DNA from: Streptomyces sp. CB01635
GTDB taxonomy: Bacteria > Actinomycetota > Actinomycetes > Streptomycetales > Streptomycetaceae
DNA: 64,000 nucleotides
Assembly (NCBI RefSeq): GCF_002803065.1
Contig: NZ_NNBL01000016.1
Location: forward strand, 62,001 to 126,000
Direction of reading: 5' to 3'
Shown here: positions 35,498 through 43,638 of the stretch, in pieces
How the letters are laid out: every line of letters begins with the position of its first letter
Position numbering within the stretch: position 1 is the first letter of the stretch
Position numbers and translations under genes: made by a program
The notes under the pieces: model-generated
The model's input: only the letters and a program-made list of their open reading frames with translations
Told to the model about the DNA's origin: nothing
Database searches by the model: none

Positions 35498-35589
35498 GGG
35501 CTCCCCCGCCGGCGGCAGCCGACGCCCCCTGCACCAAGCCGTCCCTCACCTGCATGGACGGCTGATGCCTGCTGCCACCACCCGCGCGG

Positions 35590-36072
35590 TCAGGCGGTCC
35601 CGGCGTGATGGTCCAGCAAGCGGTTGAGCAACTCCACGAGCTGGTCGCGTTCGGTCGGATTCAGCGGAGCGAGCAGCTCGTCGTGGAGTGTGTCCAGGAC
35701 CTTGTCGAGGCGGCGTAGTTGACGGCGACCCTTGGCAGAGATCGTAATGATGTTACGGCGCTGGTCGTCGGGATCGGGCGCCCGCTCGACGAGGTCACGC
35801 TCCGCCAGTTCGTTGAGCACACCGACCATGTCGCTGCGGTAGATGCCGGTGCGCCTGCTCAGCGTCGCCTGACTGCCCGGCCCGAAGTCCTGCAATGAGG
35901 CGAGTACGGCGTAATGCCACTTGCGGGCGTCGGCCTGTGCCAGCCCCTCGGTAATCAGCCGGTCCGACCGCGCGGTCAGCTGCGACAACAGCCGGCTCGC
36001 CCGTCGACGCAGCCGGTCGGGCGTCTTGCGCGCGCCGTCGTCGGGCAGGTCTGCGGCATCGGCTCTCGTCAT
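35590..36072 (-). CDS. MarR-family transcriptional regulator
   Basis: A 160-residue repressor-type protein. The winged helix lies at about 55-125 (ATLSRRTGIYRSDMVGVLNE, then the wing ERAPDPDDQRRNIITISAKG), flanked by dimerisation helices. It is divergent from the dienelactone-hydrolase-like gene. The 112-base gap carries two near-identical palindromes, one over each gene's promoter side, so it very likely represses itself and the hydrolase. No cysteine suited to redox sensing is visible; a small ligand is more likely. Confidence 0.92.
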   Translation of the reverse strand: MTRADAADLPDDGARKTPDRLRRRASRLLSQLTARSDRLITEGLAQADARKWHYAVLASLQDFGPGSQATLSRRTGIYRSDMVGVLNELAERDLVERAPDPDDQRRNIITISAKGRRQLRRLDKVLDTLHDELLAPLNPTERDQLVELLNRLLDHHAGTA

Positions 36073-36092
36073 GGCGCCGATTCTACCCGTTG

Positions 36093-36109
36093 CGTTAGTC
36101 CGACTAACG
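36093..36109. promoter_or_regulatory. MarR operator 1
   Basis: CGTTAGTCCGACTAACG is a perfect 7-3-7 inverted repeat. It begins 20 bases upstream of the MarR start and shares the core GTTAGTnnnACTAAC with operator 2. Confidence 0.8.
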
Positions 36110-36132
36110 ATGTACGTTCGCTCGCGCCAACA

Positions 36133-36151
36133 CCGTTAGTGCAACTAACGG
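36133..36151. promoter_or_regulatory. MarR operator 2
   Basis: CCGTTAGTGCAACTAACGG is a perfect 8-3-8 inverted repeat with the same core as operator 1. The centres are 41 bases apart, about four helical turns, which would place two dimers on one DNA face. It lies just upstream of the hydrolase ribosome-binding site. Confidence 0.82.
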
Positions 36152-36184
36152 CAGTTGAGAGAACTCCAGGAAGGAAGATCCGCT

Positions 36185-36931
36185 ATTCCCACCAAGACCC
36201 TGCAGATTCCCACCGCCGACGGCCAGGCCGACGCTTTCGCCGCCTTTCCCAACGACGGCGCGCCGCACCCGGGGGTGCTGTTGTACTCGGACGCCTTCGG
36301 CCTGCGGCCCGAGTTGGTGGACAAGGCCCGCGAACTGGCCGGGCACGGCTACTACGCGCTCGTCCCCAACCTCTACTACCGGCACGGCCCGGCACCCGTG
36401 GTGGAACTTCCTGAGTACATCGGAGAAGAGGTCCGGCCCGCGGTCATCGCGCAGCTGATGCCCGTGCTCGAGGCGCACACCACCGAACATGCCCGGCGCG
36501 ACGCCGATGCCTACCTCCGGTTCCTCACCACCCAGCCCGAGGTCAGCGCCGGACCCGTTGCCGTGATCGGCTACTGCATCGGCACCCTCTTCGCGATGCG
36601 CACCGCAGCGGCCCACCCCGACCAGGTGGCCGCCGTCGCCGGATTCCACCCCGGCTTCGTGGTCACCGACACACCCGACAGCCCGCACCGCCTCATCCCC
36701 GAGCTCACCGCCGAGGTCCATCTCGGCCTCGCCGACGACTTGCCGTCCGAGGCGATCAGCGAGCTCAACGAGGCTCTGGATGCCGCAGGTCTCGGTCACA
36801 CCATCGAGATCTACCCCGGCACCGTCCACGGCTTCACCATGTCCGACACCGAAGCCTTCAACGCCTCCGGGCTGCAGCGCCACTGGGACCGCCTCCTCCC
36901 CCTCCTCGCCCGCACCTTGGGCAAGAGCTGA
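36185..36931 (+). CDS. Dienelactone hydrolase family protein, apparent ATT start
   Basis: A 248-residue alpha/beta hydrolase. The DLH Cys nucleophile sits in VIGYCIGTLFAM (about residue 130), with the His in YPGTVHGFTM near 215; GVLLYSDAFGLRPELVDKAR is the family N-terminal block. The strong AGGAAGGAAG at 36168-36177 is seven bases before ATT (36185), giving IPTKTLQIP where relatives have MPTKTLQIP. An in-frame TTG at 36155 lacks a ribosome-binding site. So either ATT initiates, or the start codon has mutated. It is divergent from MarR and probably controlled by it. Confidence 0.85.
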   Translation: MPTKTLQIPTADGQADAFAAFPNDGAPHPGVLLYSDAFGLRPELVDKARELAGHGYYALVPNLYYRHGPAPVVELPEYIGEEVRPAVIAQLMPVLEAHTTEHARRDADAYLRFLTTQPEVSAGPVAVIGYCIGTLFAMRTAAAHPDQVAAVAGFHPGFVVTDTPDSPHRLIPELTAEVHLGLADDLPSEAISELNEALDAAGLGHTIEIYPGTVHGFTMSDTEAFNASGLQRHWDRLLPLLARTLGKS

Positions 36932-36944
36932 GGCTCGGGGCTGG

Positions 36945-37174
36945 TGCATGCAGGGCCTGGAGAGTTTCTCCCACGTCGAGGTTCTCCTCGTCTTCGACCA
37001 GTTCCCAGAGCCGGACGAGTACCGGCCGTTGCCCCAGCGCGGCCGGTCTGACCTGCCCGCCATCGGCGTCTTCGCCGCGCGCGGTCCGCGTCGCCCCAAC
37101 CGCATCGGTGTCACCTGCTGCCGGTCACGGCCGTGCGCGGACGGGACCTGGAAGTTGTCGGTCTTGACGCGGCC
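36945..37174 (+). pseudogene. Remnant of a TsaA/TrmO-like tRNA methyltransferase
   Basis: The frame reads GLESFSHVEVLLVFDQFPEP then DLPAIGVFAARGPRRPNRIG and VTCC. In the next frame it continues LLPVTAVRGRDLEVVGLDAA. This is the core of the TsaA (UPF0066) beta-barrel ('GL..FSH..VL..F', 'R.PNRIG.T...'). The N-terminal third and the DxKPY C-terminal block are missing and a frame change separates the pieces. Its right end runs into the esterase gene on the other strand. Confidence 0.75.
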
Positions 37175-38029
37175 CTATCCGGCCCGCAGCACACGGGCGG
37201 CGAAATCCCGGACCTGCTCCAACACGCCCATGCCGTCGTGGCCGAGCCCGGGTACGACATCGAAGGCGACGTCGATCCCGTGGGCGCGGTAGTTGTCACG
37301 CAGTGCCGAGATGCGTTCGACGCGGGTGCGGCCGACGGCGTCCGCGCCGTCCATCCAGTTGGAGTCGCCCGGGTTGTTGATCTCCCAGGTCTCGGTGTCC
37401 TCGGCGCCGATCACCATATGCACCGGAACGTCGCGCACTTGGTCCAGGTCGACAGGGGCGCCGAATCGTTCGGCGAAGCCCTTGGTGCCCAGCCACCACT
37501 CCCGTTCCGGATCGATCAGCGTGACCCTGCCCGGGGCGCCGATGGAGACTCCGGCGAGCCGGTCCGGATGCAGCAGGAGGAACCGGTGAGCGAACTGGCC
37601 GCCGCCGGAGAAGCCGTGCAGCACGAACCGCGAGGTGTCGATATCAACCCGCTCCGCGGCCTCGTCGACGATCGCGAGCAGCGCCAGGTCGAAGCGGATG
37701 CCCTGGTGCGCGATGAACTTGAAGTTGTGGAGGTCGTCGGGGTCGTCACCGAGCCCGGCGGGGAAGAGCGGGGCGAGCACGACGATGCCGTGCTCCTCGG
37801 CGAACTCGGCCATCGCGTCCCGGTACTGGGGCCCGGAGCGGCCGGTGCCGTGCTGCATCACCAGCAGGGGGAGCGGCTCGGCGGCCGTCTCCTGCGCGGA
37901 CGGGACGTAGAGACAGTACGAGAGACGCTGGTCGTAGCGGGAGGCGAACTGCGTGGTGGCGCCGGTGACATAGAAGGCGGAGGTGGTCTTGGTACGGGCG
38001 GCGGCGGTGACGGCAGGGCTGCTTGTCAT
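37175..38029 (-). CDS. Alpha/beta hydrolase, polyhydroxybutyrate-depolymerase/esterase-like
   Basis: A 284-residue serine hydrolase with no signal peptide. The oxyanion region is LPLLVMQHGTGRSG, the nucleophile elbow VLHGFSGGGQFAHRF (Ser near 145), and the acid/His come from VIGAEDTETW and PGLGHDGMGV. The fold matches PHB depolymerase-type esterases. It is transcribed toward the TsaA remnant. The upstream gap to the ArsR-type gene (38030-38141) separates two same-strand genes, and the regulator lies upstream, so co-transcription is possible. Confidence 0.85.
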   Translation of the reverse strand: MTSSPAVTAAARTKTTSAFYVTGATTQFASRYDQRLSYCLYVPSAQETAAEPLPLLVMQHGTGRSGPQYRDAMAEFAEEHGIVVLAPLFPAGLGDDPDDLHNFKFIAHQGIRFDLALLAIVDEAAERVDIDTSRFVLHGFSGGGQFAHRFLLLHPDRLAGVSIGAPGRVTLIDPEREWWLGTKGFAERFGAPVDLDQVRDVPVHMVIGAEDTETWEINNPGDSNWMDGADAVGRTRVERISALRDNYRAHGIDVAFDVVPGLGHDGMGVLEQVRDFAARVLRAG

Positions 38030-38141
38030 GGGGCGTGGACCTCGATCTTCGTGGTGCGGTCCCGCTCACCCTCGCCACGAAAAACGCGCGGCTCAAGAAG
38101 ATTGCCGCCCGTACGTCAATCTTCCCGGTACGAGGACGGGT

Positions 38142-39212
38142 TCAGCGGTGCAGGGCGGCGAGCAGGTCGTGCCCCAGGGTGCGGACCGCCTCCTGGTCCA
38201 GCTGGTAGTGGACCTGGGCGCCGCGGCGGTGCGTGACCACCATCCCCGCTTCGCGCAGCCGTCGTAGGTGCCGGGACATCTGCGGGGGTGTCATCGCGTA
38301 CTGTTCGGCCAGTTCGGTCGTGGTCATCGCCTCCCGCAGCAGGGTGCGGCACAGGTCGATCCGGAGCGGTTCCTGGAGAGCCTTGATTCGGTGCCGCACC
38401 AGGTCGAGGGAAGGCGGGCCCATGCTGCCGGGTCCCCGCACCGGATACTGCACCACCACCGGAAAGCCCGGATAGTGCTTGATCGCCAGATGCGGGTTGA
38501 CGTGCAGGGACGGCGTCAGGAGACAGTCCGTGCCGGCCAGCGGCACGCGTGCCTGGTACAGCTTCTCGAACTCGATCCGCGGCGGATCTGCCAGCAGCCG
38601 CGCGCTCGGGAACGAGGCGAGCACCGCCACCCCGTCGTTCCGGTGCTCCGCGAACCGGGCCCTGACCTCCGCCCGCAGAGGCCCGGCCAGCCGCTCCCAC
38701 TCCGCGCCGAACCACTCCTCGCCCGCCGCGGTGAGGAACCCGGTGACCGTGTCGCGCAGCCCCTCGGGGTCGGACAGCAGCCGGGCGCCCAGCGTGAACC
38801 GCTCCTCGGCATGCTGCCGCAGCCGTGACAGGAACCGGTCCGGCTCCTCGAGCGGTGCCCCGGGCCGCGGCGAGTTCTTCCCGAGCAGCGCCTGCGCCGT
38901 CATCCCGGTGAACTGCTCCAGATCCAGGGTGGTGATGTCAGCGATCTCCTCCTCGAGCGAGCGCTCGACTCCCGCCGACAACGGCAGTAGATAACGGGCC
39001 CGGAAAGCGCTCCACAGCGGCGACAGCGCGACGGCCCGGGCGAGAAGCGCGGGGTCGGCGTCCTGCCGTACCGCGTCCACCCAACGGCGGCTGGCCGGAT
39101 GGTGACCGGGTGTCTGCAGGGCGTGCAGACAGGCGCAGAGTTCGGCGAGCGGGGAGAGCCGCGGAGCCACGGCACGGTCCGGATCAGGACCTGGTTCGAT
39201 CACGACGGGCAT
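38142..39212 (-). CDS. ArsR-like winged-helix regulator with DUF5937 domain
   Basis: A 356-residue protein. The N-terminal 240 residues form a DUF5937-type helical domain (SPLAELCACLHALQTPGHHP; PLWSAFRARYLLPLS). The C-terminal 90 residues are an ArsR helix-turn-helix (ELAEQYAMTPPQMSRHLRRL) with the wing VVTHRRGAQVHYQLD. The ATG at 39212 is chosen because the family begins MPVVIE-like and the longer frame is non-conserved. It is divergent from the tctCBA transport operon with a 118-base gap holding an inverted repeat, so it probably regulates that operon. Confidence 0.88.
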   Translation of the reverse strand: MPVVIEPGPDPDRAVAPRLSPLAELCACLHALQTPGHHPASRRWVDAVRQDADPALLARAVALSPLWSAFRARYLLPLSAGVERSLEEEIADITTLDLEQFTGMTAQALLGKNSPRPGAPLEEPDRFLSRLRQHAEERFTLGARLLSDPEGLRDTVTGFLTAAGEEWFGAEWERLAGPLRAEVRARFAEHRNDGVAVLASFPSARLLADPPRIEFEKLYQARVPLAGTDCLLTPSLHVNPHLAIKHYPGFPVVVQYPVRGPGSMGPPSLDLVRHRIKALQEPLRIDLCRTLLREAMTTTELAEQYAMTPPQMSRHLRRLREAGMVVTHRRGAQVHYQLDQEAVRTLGHDLLAALHR

Positions 39213-39225
39213 CCGCCGACCCTCA

Positions 39226-39251
39226 AGGATTGATTGCTTACTGTCAATCCT
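39226..39251. promoter_or_regulatory. Inverted repeat between the ArsR-like gene and tctC
   Basis: AGGATTGA and TCAATCCT face each other across a 10-base spacer, 14 bases upstream of the regulator start. The layout fits an ArsR-family operator controlling the divergent pair. Confidence 0.6.
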
Positions 39252-39330
39252 CTTGCTGCCGCGACACCGGGGCACGCAGGATCCCCCGACACCTTCCCCA
39301 TACCCGCCCCCTCCGCGCTGGAGCTCATCC

Positions 39331-40377
39331 ATGTCCCCGTTCGTTCCCCCCGGGCCGGTCCCCCGCCCGCCCGGCCTGCGCCGCCCCGTGCTGTTCGCCT
39401 TCTTCGCCACCGCGCTCACGGCCGCCCTCGGCGGCTGCGCGTTCGGCCCGGTCGACTCCGGCGCCACCGTCGAGGACTACCCCGCCCGGGGACTGGCGAT
39501 CCTCGCCCCCGGCAGTGTCGGCGGCGGCTTCGACTCCCGTGCCCGTGGCATCGGTTCGGCCCTGAACAAGTGTGGGATCACCGGTCAGGACATCACCGTG
39601 TCCAACGCCCCGGGCGCCGCCGGAACCATCGGCCTGGCACGGATGGCGGGCCGGGCCGACGACCCGTACCAGCTGATGACCATGGACACCGTCACCCTCC
39701 TCGGCGGTGAGATCCAGAACCACTCCCCGGTCTCCCTCACCCAGCTCACCCCGGTCGCCGGCCTCACCGTCTCCACCACCGCGATCGTCGTACCCGCCCA
39801 CTCTTCGCACCGTGACTTCGCCTCCCTGATGCGGGCGATGGCGAAGAACCCGCGCGGCACGAAGTGGGTCGGCGGGTCGCTCGGCGGCCCGGACCACATC
39901 ACCGTCGCCTCGCTCGCCGAATCCGCGCATGTGCCCCCCGACAAGGTCACGTACGTGCCCACCGGCGGCGGGGGCGAGGTCCTCAACATGCTGCTCAGCG
40001 GTGTCGCCACAGCAGGGCTCTCCACGCTCTCCGAGATCCGCCCGCAGGTCGAGGCCGGAAAGCTGCGCATCCTCGCGGTCAGCGGCGGGGACTCACCGAA
40101 GGATCTCGGAACGCCACCCACACTGGAGCACCTGGGCTACGGCAAGGACGCCGTGGACGCCATCGGCGGCGTGATGGCCCCGCCCGGGCTCAACCGCACG
40201 GAACAGCGCGCGGTCGTCGCACTCATGGACAAGATGCGCCACACCGACTGCTGGAAACGCACCTTGCGCGAGAACGACTGGGACGAGGTCTGGCTCCCTG
40301 GCAAGAAGTTCGGCGATCTGATCCGCCGTCAGCGCGGCCAGGTCGGCGGCGTCCTGAAGGAGGTCGGGCTCGGATGA
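39331..40377 (+). CDS. tctC: Tripartite tricarboxylate transporter substrate-binding protein
   Basis: A 348-residue lipoprotein of the Bug/TctC family. The signal peptide spans residues 17-38 with the lipobox LGGC. The mature protein begins with YPARGLAILAPGSVGGGFDS; other family blocks are NAPGAAGTIGLARM and VPTGGGGEVLNMLLSGVATA. It captures a carboxylate (citrate or another organic acid) for the TctA/TctB channel. The ATG at 39331 follows CTGGAG. Its stop overlaps the tctB start as ATGA. Confidence 0.93.
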   Translation: MSPFVPPGPVPRPPGLRRPVLFAFFATALTAALGGCAFGPVDSGATVEDYPARGLAILAPGSVGGGFDSRARGIGSALNKCGITGQDITVSNAPGAAGTIGLARMAGRADDPYQLMTMDTVTLLGGEIQNHSPVSLTQLTPVAGLTVSTTAIVVPAHSSHRDFASLMRAMAKNPRGTKWVGGSLGGPDHITVASLAESAHVPPDKVTYVPTGGGGEVLNMLLSGVATAGLSTLSEIRPQVEAGKLRILAVSGGDSPKDLGTPPTLEHLGYGKDAVDAIGGVMAPPGLNRTEQRAVVALMDKMRHTDCWKRTLRENDWDEVWLPGKKFGDLIRRQRGQVGGVLKEVGLG

Positions 40378-40886
40378 CCACCCCCGCACCCATCCCGGAC
40401 AACAGGCGTCCGCTCGCGCCCCGGATCACGGCTGCCGCCTTCCTCGTCGCCGGATTCGCCGTGCTGACCTTCGCCTTCACCATCCCCGACGCCGCCCTGG
40501 CCGAAGGCACCGACGTCGGCCCGCGCTCCTTCCCCCTCCTGGTCGGCGCCGGGCTCACCGTCGTCGCCGCCCTCAACGCCGTGCAGTGCTTCCGCGGCAC
40601 CGACCCCACCCAGGACAGCGCGGCCCGCGAGGAGGCCAGGGTCACCGAGTGGCGTCCGGTCGGCCTGCTGGTCGCTGCCCTCGCCGCGTACTGCCTGACC
40701 CTTGAGTTCTTCGGCTACTGGCAGACCAGCACGGTCCTGTTCGCTGTCGTCGCCCGTGTCCTCGGCAGCCGCCGCGCCGTGCGCGACGCGCTCATCGGAC
40801 TCGCCCTCGCCGTGACCGCGTACCTGCTCTTCGACCGGCTCCTCGGCATCCATCTCCCGCCCGGCTACCTGCGATTGGCGTTCTGA
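40374..40886 (+). CDS. tctB: Tripartite tricarboxylate transporter small membrane subunit
   Basis: A 170-residue TctB protein with four predicted membrane helices (near 20-40, 55-72, 95-120 and 125-150). GTDVGPRSFPLLVGAGL is the family block. It is coupled to tctC by an ATGA overlap and followed after three bases by tctA, completing the transporter. Confidence 0.92.
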   Translation: MTTPAPIPDNRRPLAPRITAAAFLVAGFAVLTFAFTIPDAALAEGTDVGPRSFPLLVGAGLTVVAALNAVQCFRGTDPTQDSAAREEARVTEWRPVGLLVAALAAYCLTLEFFGYWQTSTVLFAVVARVLGSRRAVRDALIGLALAVTAYLLFDRLLGIHLPPGYLRLAF

Positions 40887-40889
40887 CCC

Positions 40890-42449
40890 ATGGACGTGCT
40901 CTCCCACCTCGGCGACGGATTCGCCAACGCCTTCAGTCCGGTGCACCTGCTGCTCGCCTTCGCCGGCTGCCTGCTCGGGTCCCTGGTCGGTGTGCTGCCC
41001 GGACTCGGCCCCGCCACCACCGTCGCCCTGCTCCTGCCCGTCACCTACGTCGTCGACCCCGTCGGGGCGCTCGTGTTGTTCGCCGGCATCTACTACGGAG
41101 GCATGTACGGCGGATCGACCACCGCGATCCTCCTCAACGTGCCTGGCGAGACGGCCTCCGTTCCCACCACCCTCGAGGGCTTTCCGATGGCCCGTGCGGG
41201 CCGGGCCGGCGCGGCCCTCGCCACCGCCGCCATCGGCTCCTTCGTCGCCGGCACGATCTCCACCGTCGGCATCACCTTCGCCGGGCCCGCCTTCTCCGCC
41301 ATCGCCGAACACATACAGCCCGCCGAGTACTTCGCGGTCATGGTGCTCGCCTTCGCCACCGTCACCGCGGTCGTGGCCGAGGCCCCGCTGCGCGGATTGT
41401 GCAGCCTCTTCCTGGGGCTCGCCATCGGCCTTGTGGGCATCGACAGCCTCACCGGGCAGGCCCGCTACACCTTCGGCGTCCCCGAACTCTTCGACGGAAT
41501 CGCCCTGGTGGCCGTCGCCGTCGGTCTCTTCGCCATCGCCGAGGCCCTGTACACCGCGGCCCGGCTGCGCCGGGCGCCCGACCCCGATCCGCTGCCGCTG
41601 CGCGGCCGCATCGGCATGACCCGCGACGACTGGCGACGCTCCTGGAAGCCCTGGCTGCGCGGCACCGCCCTCGGCCTGCCCATCGGTGCGCTCCCGGCCG
41701 GCGGCGCGGAGATCCCCACGTTCCTCAGCTACAACTTGGAACGCCGGCTCTCCAAGCACAAGCAGCAGTTCGGCAAGGGTGCCATCGAAGGCGTCGCCGG
41801 CCCGGAAGCCGCCAACAACGCCGCCTTCTCCGGTGTCCTGGTCCCGCTGCTCACCCTCGGCATCCCCACCTCGGCGACGGCTTCGATGCTGCTCATCGCC
41901 TTCCAGATGTACAACGTCCAGCCCGGACCGCAGCTCTTCGAGACCCAGCCGACGCTGGTATGGACGCTGATCGCCAGCCTCTACATCGGCAACGTGGTGC
42001 TCCTCGCCCTGAACCTGCCGATGATCCCGCTCTGGGTGAAGCTCCTGAAGATCGAACGCCCCCTGCTCACCGCCGGAATCCTGCTCTTCGCCGCGCTCGG
42101 CGTCTACGCCCTCTCCCAGAGCCCGTTCGACCTGGGCGTCGCCCTCGCCTTCGGTGTCCTGGGCTTCCTGATGCGCCGCACCGGATACCCTGTGGCCCCT
42201 CTGGTCCTCGGCGCTGTCCTCGGCCCCCTGACCGAGACCCAGTTCCGCCGCGCCCTCACCCTCGCCGAGGGCGACTGGACAGTCTTCATCACCCGCCCCC
42301 TCTCGGCAGCCATCCTTGTGCTGGCCGCACTCGCCCTGATCGGTCCGTTGTTGATGCGACTCGTCCGCACACCCGCACCGGATGACGGAGAGGCCGATGT
42401 GACAGTGCCCGAAGACAACCACCCTGCCGGCAATGCTGCGCCACGATGA
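40890..42449 (+). CDS. tctA: Tripartite tricarboxylate transporter large membrane subunit
   Basis: A 519-residue permease with about eleven membrane helices. The TctA signature is GVLPGLGPATTVALLLPVTY near residues 32-51, then GIYYGGMYGGSTTAILLNVP. The second half repeats a related motif (GPEAANNAAFSGVLVPLLTL, GIPTSATASMLLIA), reflecting the family's internal duplication. It is the last gene of the tctCBA operon. Substrate not determined by sequence. Confidence 0.95.
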   Translation: MDVLSHLGDGFANAFSPVHLLLAFAGCLLGSLVGVLPGLGPATTVALLLPVTYVVDPVGALVLFAGIYYGGMYGGSTTAILLNVPGETASVPTTLEGFPMARAGRAGAALATAAIGSFVAGTISTVGITFAGPAFSAIAEHIQPAEYFAVMVLAFATVTAVVAEAPLRGLCSLFLGLAIGLVGIDSLTGQARYTFGVPELFDGIALVAVAVGLFAIAEALYTAARLRRAPDPDPLPLRGRIGMTRDDWRRSWKPWLRGTALGLPIGALPAGGAEIPTFLSYNLERRLSKHKQQFGKGAIEGVAGPEAANNAAFSGVLVPLLTLGIPTSATASMLLIAFQMYNVQPGPQLFETQPTLVWTLIASLYIGNVVLLALNLPMIPLWVKLLKIERPLLTAGILLFAALGVYALSQSPFDLGVALAFGVLGFLMRRTGYPVAPLVLGAVLGPLTETQFRRALTLAEGDWTVFITRPLSAAILVLAALALIGPLLMRLVRTPAPDDGEADVTVPEDNHPAGNAAPR

Positions 42450-42546
42450 ATGCTGTCGCCTCCGACTTGGGGCGGCAGGGCGGTGACCGGTGGAAAACAG
42501 GTCCGCGCCCGAGTCGAGCACGCCATCGCCCGCCCCCGGTCAGCAC

Positions 42547-43085
42547 TCAGACGGTGGCGGTCGCGAGGCCGAAGCCGATGCCGATGTCGATCAGTACGAC
42601 GCCTGTGGTCCGCCGCCCCAGTGCTCTGCGGATCCGCGGCTTCTCCAGGGCCCGCTCCCGCCTGGACAGCAGGAACACGTAACTGCCCAGCCAGGCGAGC
42701 GTGAGTGCGGCGCGGAGGAGGACGAGGAGCGCCGTGGCCAAGGCAGCCGGAATTGGGGCGGCGCCGGCGTGGGGAGCAGTCCGGTGCAGGAGACGGCGAT
42801 CTTCGGGTTGAGGACGTTGCTGACCAAGCCGGTCCGCCACGGGCTCCCCGTGGGCCGGGCCCCGGTGGTGCCGGGATGCGTTGCGGTGGCGGGTGCAGCG
42901 TGGCGGTTCTGCCACAGCGCCTGCGCGCCCGGGAACACCAGGTAGCAGGCGCCCAGGAGCTTGACGGGCAGGTAGGTCGAGGGCGAGGCGGCCAGCACGA
43001 CTGCGAGTCCGGCAGCCATCGTGAGCGCGCCCCAGACCAGCAGTTCCGGTCTCCCTCCCGCCACCCCTGACGCCCTCCTACCGAT
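42547..43085 (-). pseudogene. LysE-family exporter, truncated and frameshifted
   Basis: On the minus strand GRRASGVAGGRPELLVWGAL then AGLAVVLAASPSTYLPVKLL and GACYLVFPGAQALWQ match the middle of LysE/RhtB exporters. The frame continues through GLVSNVLNPKIAVSCTGLLP. Near 42770 the C-terminal part (AALTLAWLGSYVFLLSRRER, then TGVVLIDIGIGF) moves to another frame. The N-terminal helices are missing exactly where the IS200/IS605 element begins, so the insertion or a linked deletion removed them. Confidence 0.85.
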
Positions 43086-43099
43086 GATCTTGGCCAGTG

Positions 43100-43119
43100 C
43101 CCCCGCCTTCAGGCGGGGG
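43100..43119. repeat. Left-end hairpin of the IS200/IS605 element
   Basis: CCCCCGCC and GGCGGGGG pair across a TTCA loop (8-4-8). Hairpins of this kind at the left end are bound by TnpA. Confidence 0.8.
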
Positions 43120-43154
43120 GTGTAGGCCATCTCAAGACTGCTCGGACCCGCAGG

Positions 43155-43517
43155 TCAGTACGGGCGTTTTTGCTGCTCGATGTACTGACGGACCACCGAT
43201 ATCGGTGCTCCGCCGCATGAGCCAGCGAAGTAGGAGCGGGACCAGAATCGGCCGTGCATGATGGCCCGGTTGGCCTGGCCGGTGAACTCCTGCCGCAGGT
43301 ACCGCGAGCTGACGCCCTTCAGGCTGTTGACCAGCTTCGAGAGCGTGACTTTCGGAGGGTAGTGCACCAGAAGATGCACGTGATCGCGTTCGCCGTTGAA
43401 CTCCTTCAGCTCCGCATCGAAGCTCCCGCAGACCTCGCGCAGGATCTCCTCGCAGCGCGTCAGCATGGCGTCATCCATCATGCCCCGCCGGTACTTCGTC
43501 ACAAACACCAAGTGCAC
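43155..43517 (-). CDS. tnpA: IS200-like transposase TnpA (HUH Y1)
   Basis: At least 120 residues. The HUH motif is HVH in ERDHVHLLVHY (His46, His48) and the catalytic Tyr112 is in VVRQYIEQQ; both are intact. It cuts and rejoins single-stranded ends. The GTG at 43517 is the first standard start, but family sequence continues in frame upstream (RWEAAPDIRRGAHVVYNLHV to about 43574) with no ATG, GTG or TTG. The true start is therefore either non-standard or lost, and removal of that first beta-strand would probably impair folding. Confidence 0.85.
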   Translation of the reverse strand: MHLVFVTKYRRGMMDDAMLTRCEEILREVCGSFDAELKEFNGERDHVHLLVHYPPKVTLSKLVNSLKGVSSRYLRQEFTGQANRAIMHGRFWSRSYFAGSCGGAPISVVRQYIEQQKRPY

Positions 43518-43638
43518 ATGCAGGTTGTAGACAACGTGTGCTCCGCGCCTGATGTCGGGCGCTGCTTCCCATCGTGGTGACGTGCACCAAGCGTAGGATG
43601 AGTAGCGTACCGATCAACGAGCGGACCGGGGAGGGAAG

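Noticed and set aside
40329..42521. A 730-codon minus-strand frame opposite tctB and tctA
   Set aside because: Gly/Glu/Gln/Arg-rich shadow with no family motifs.
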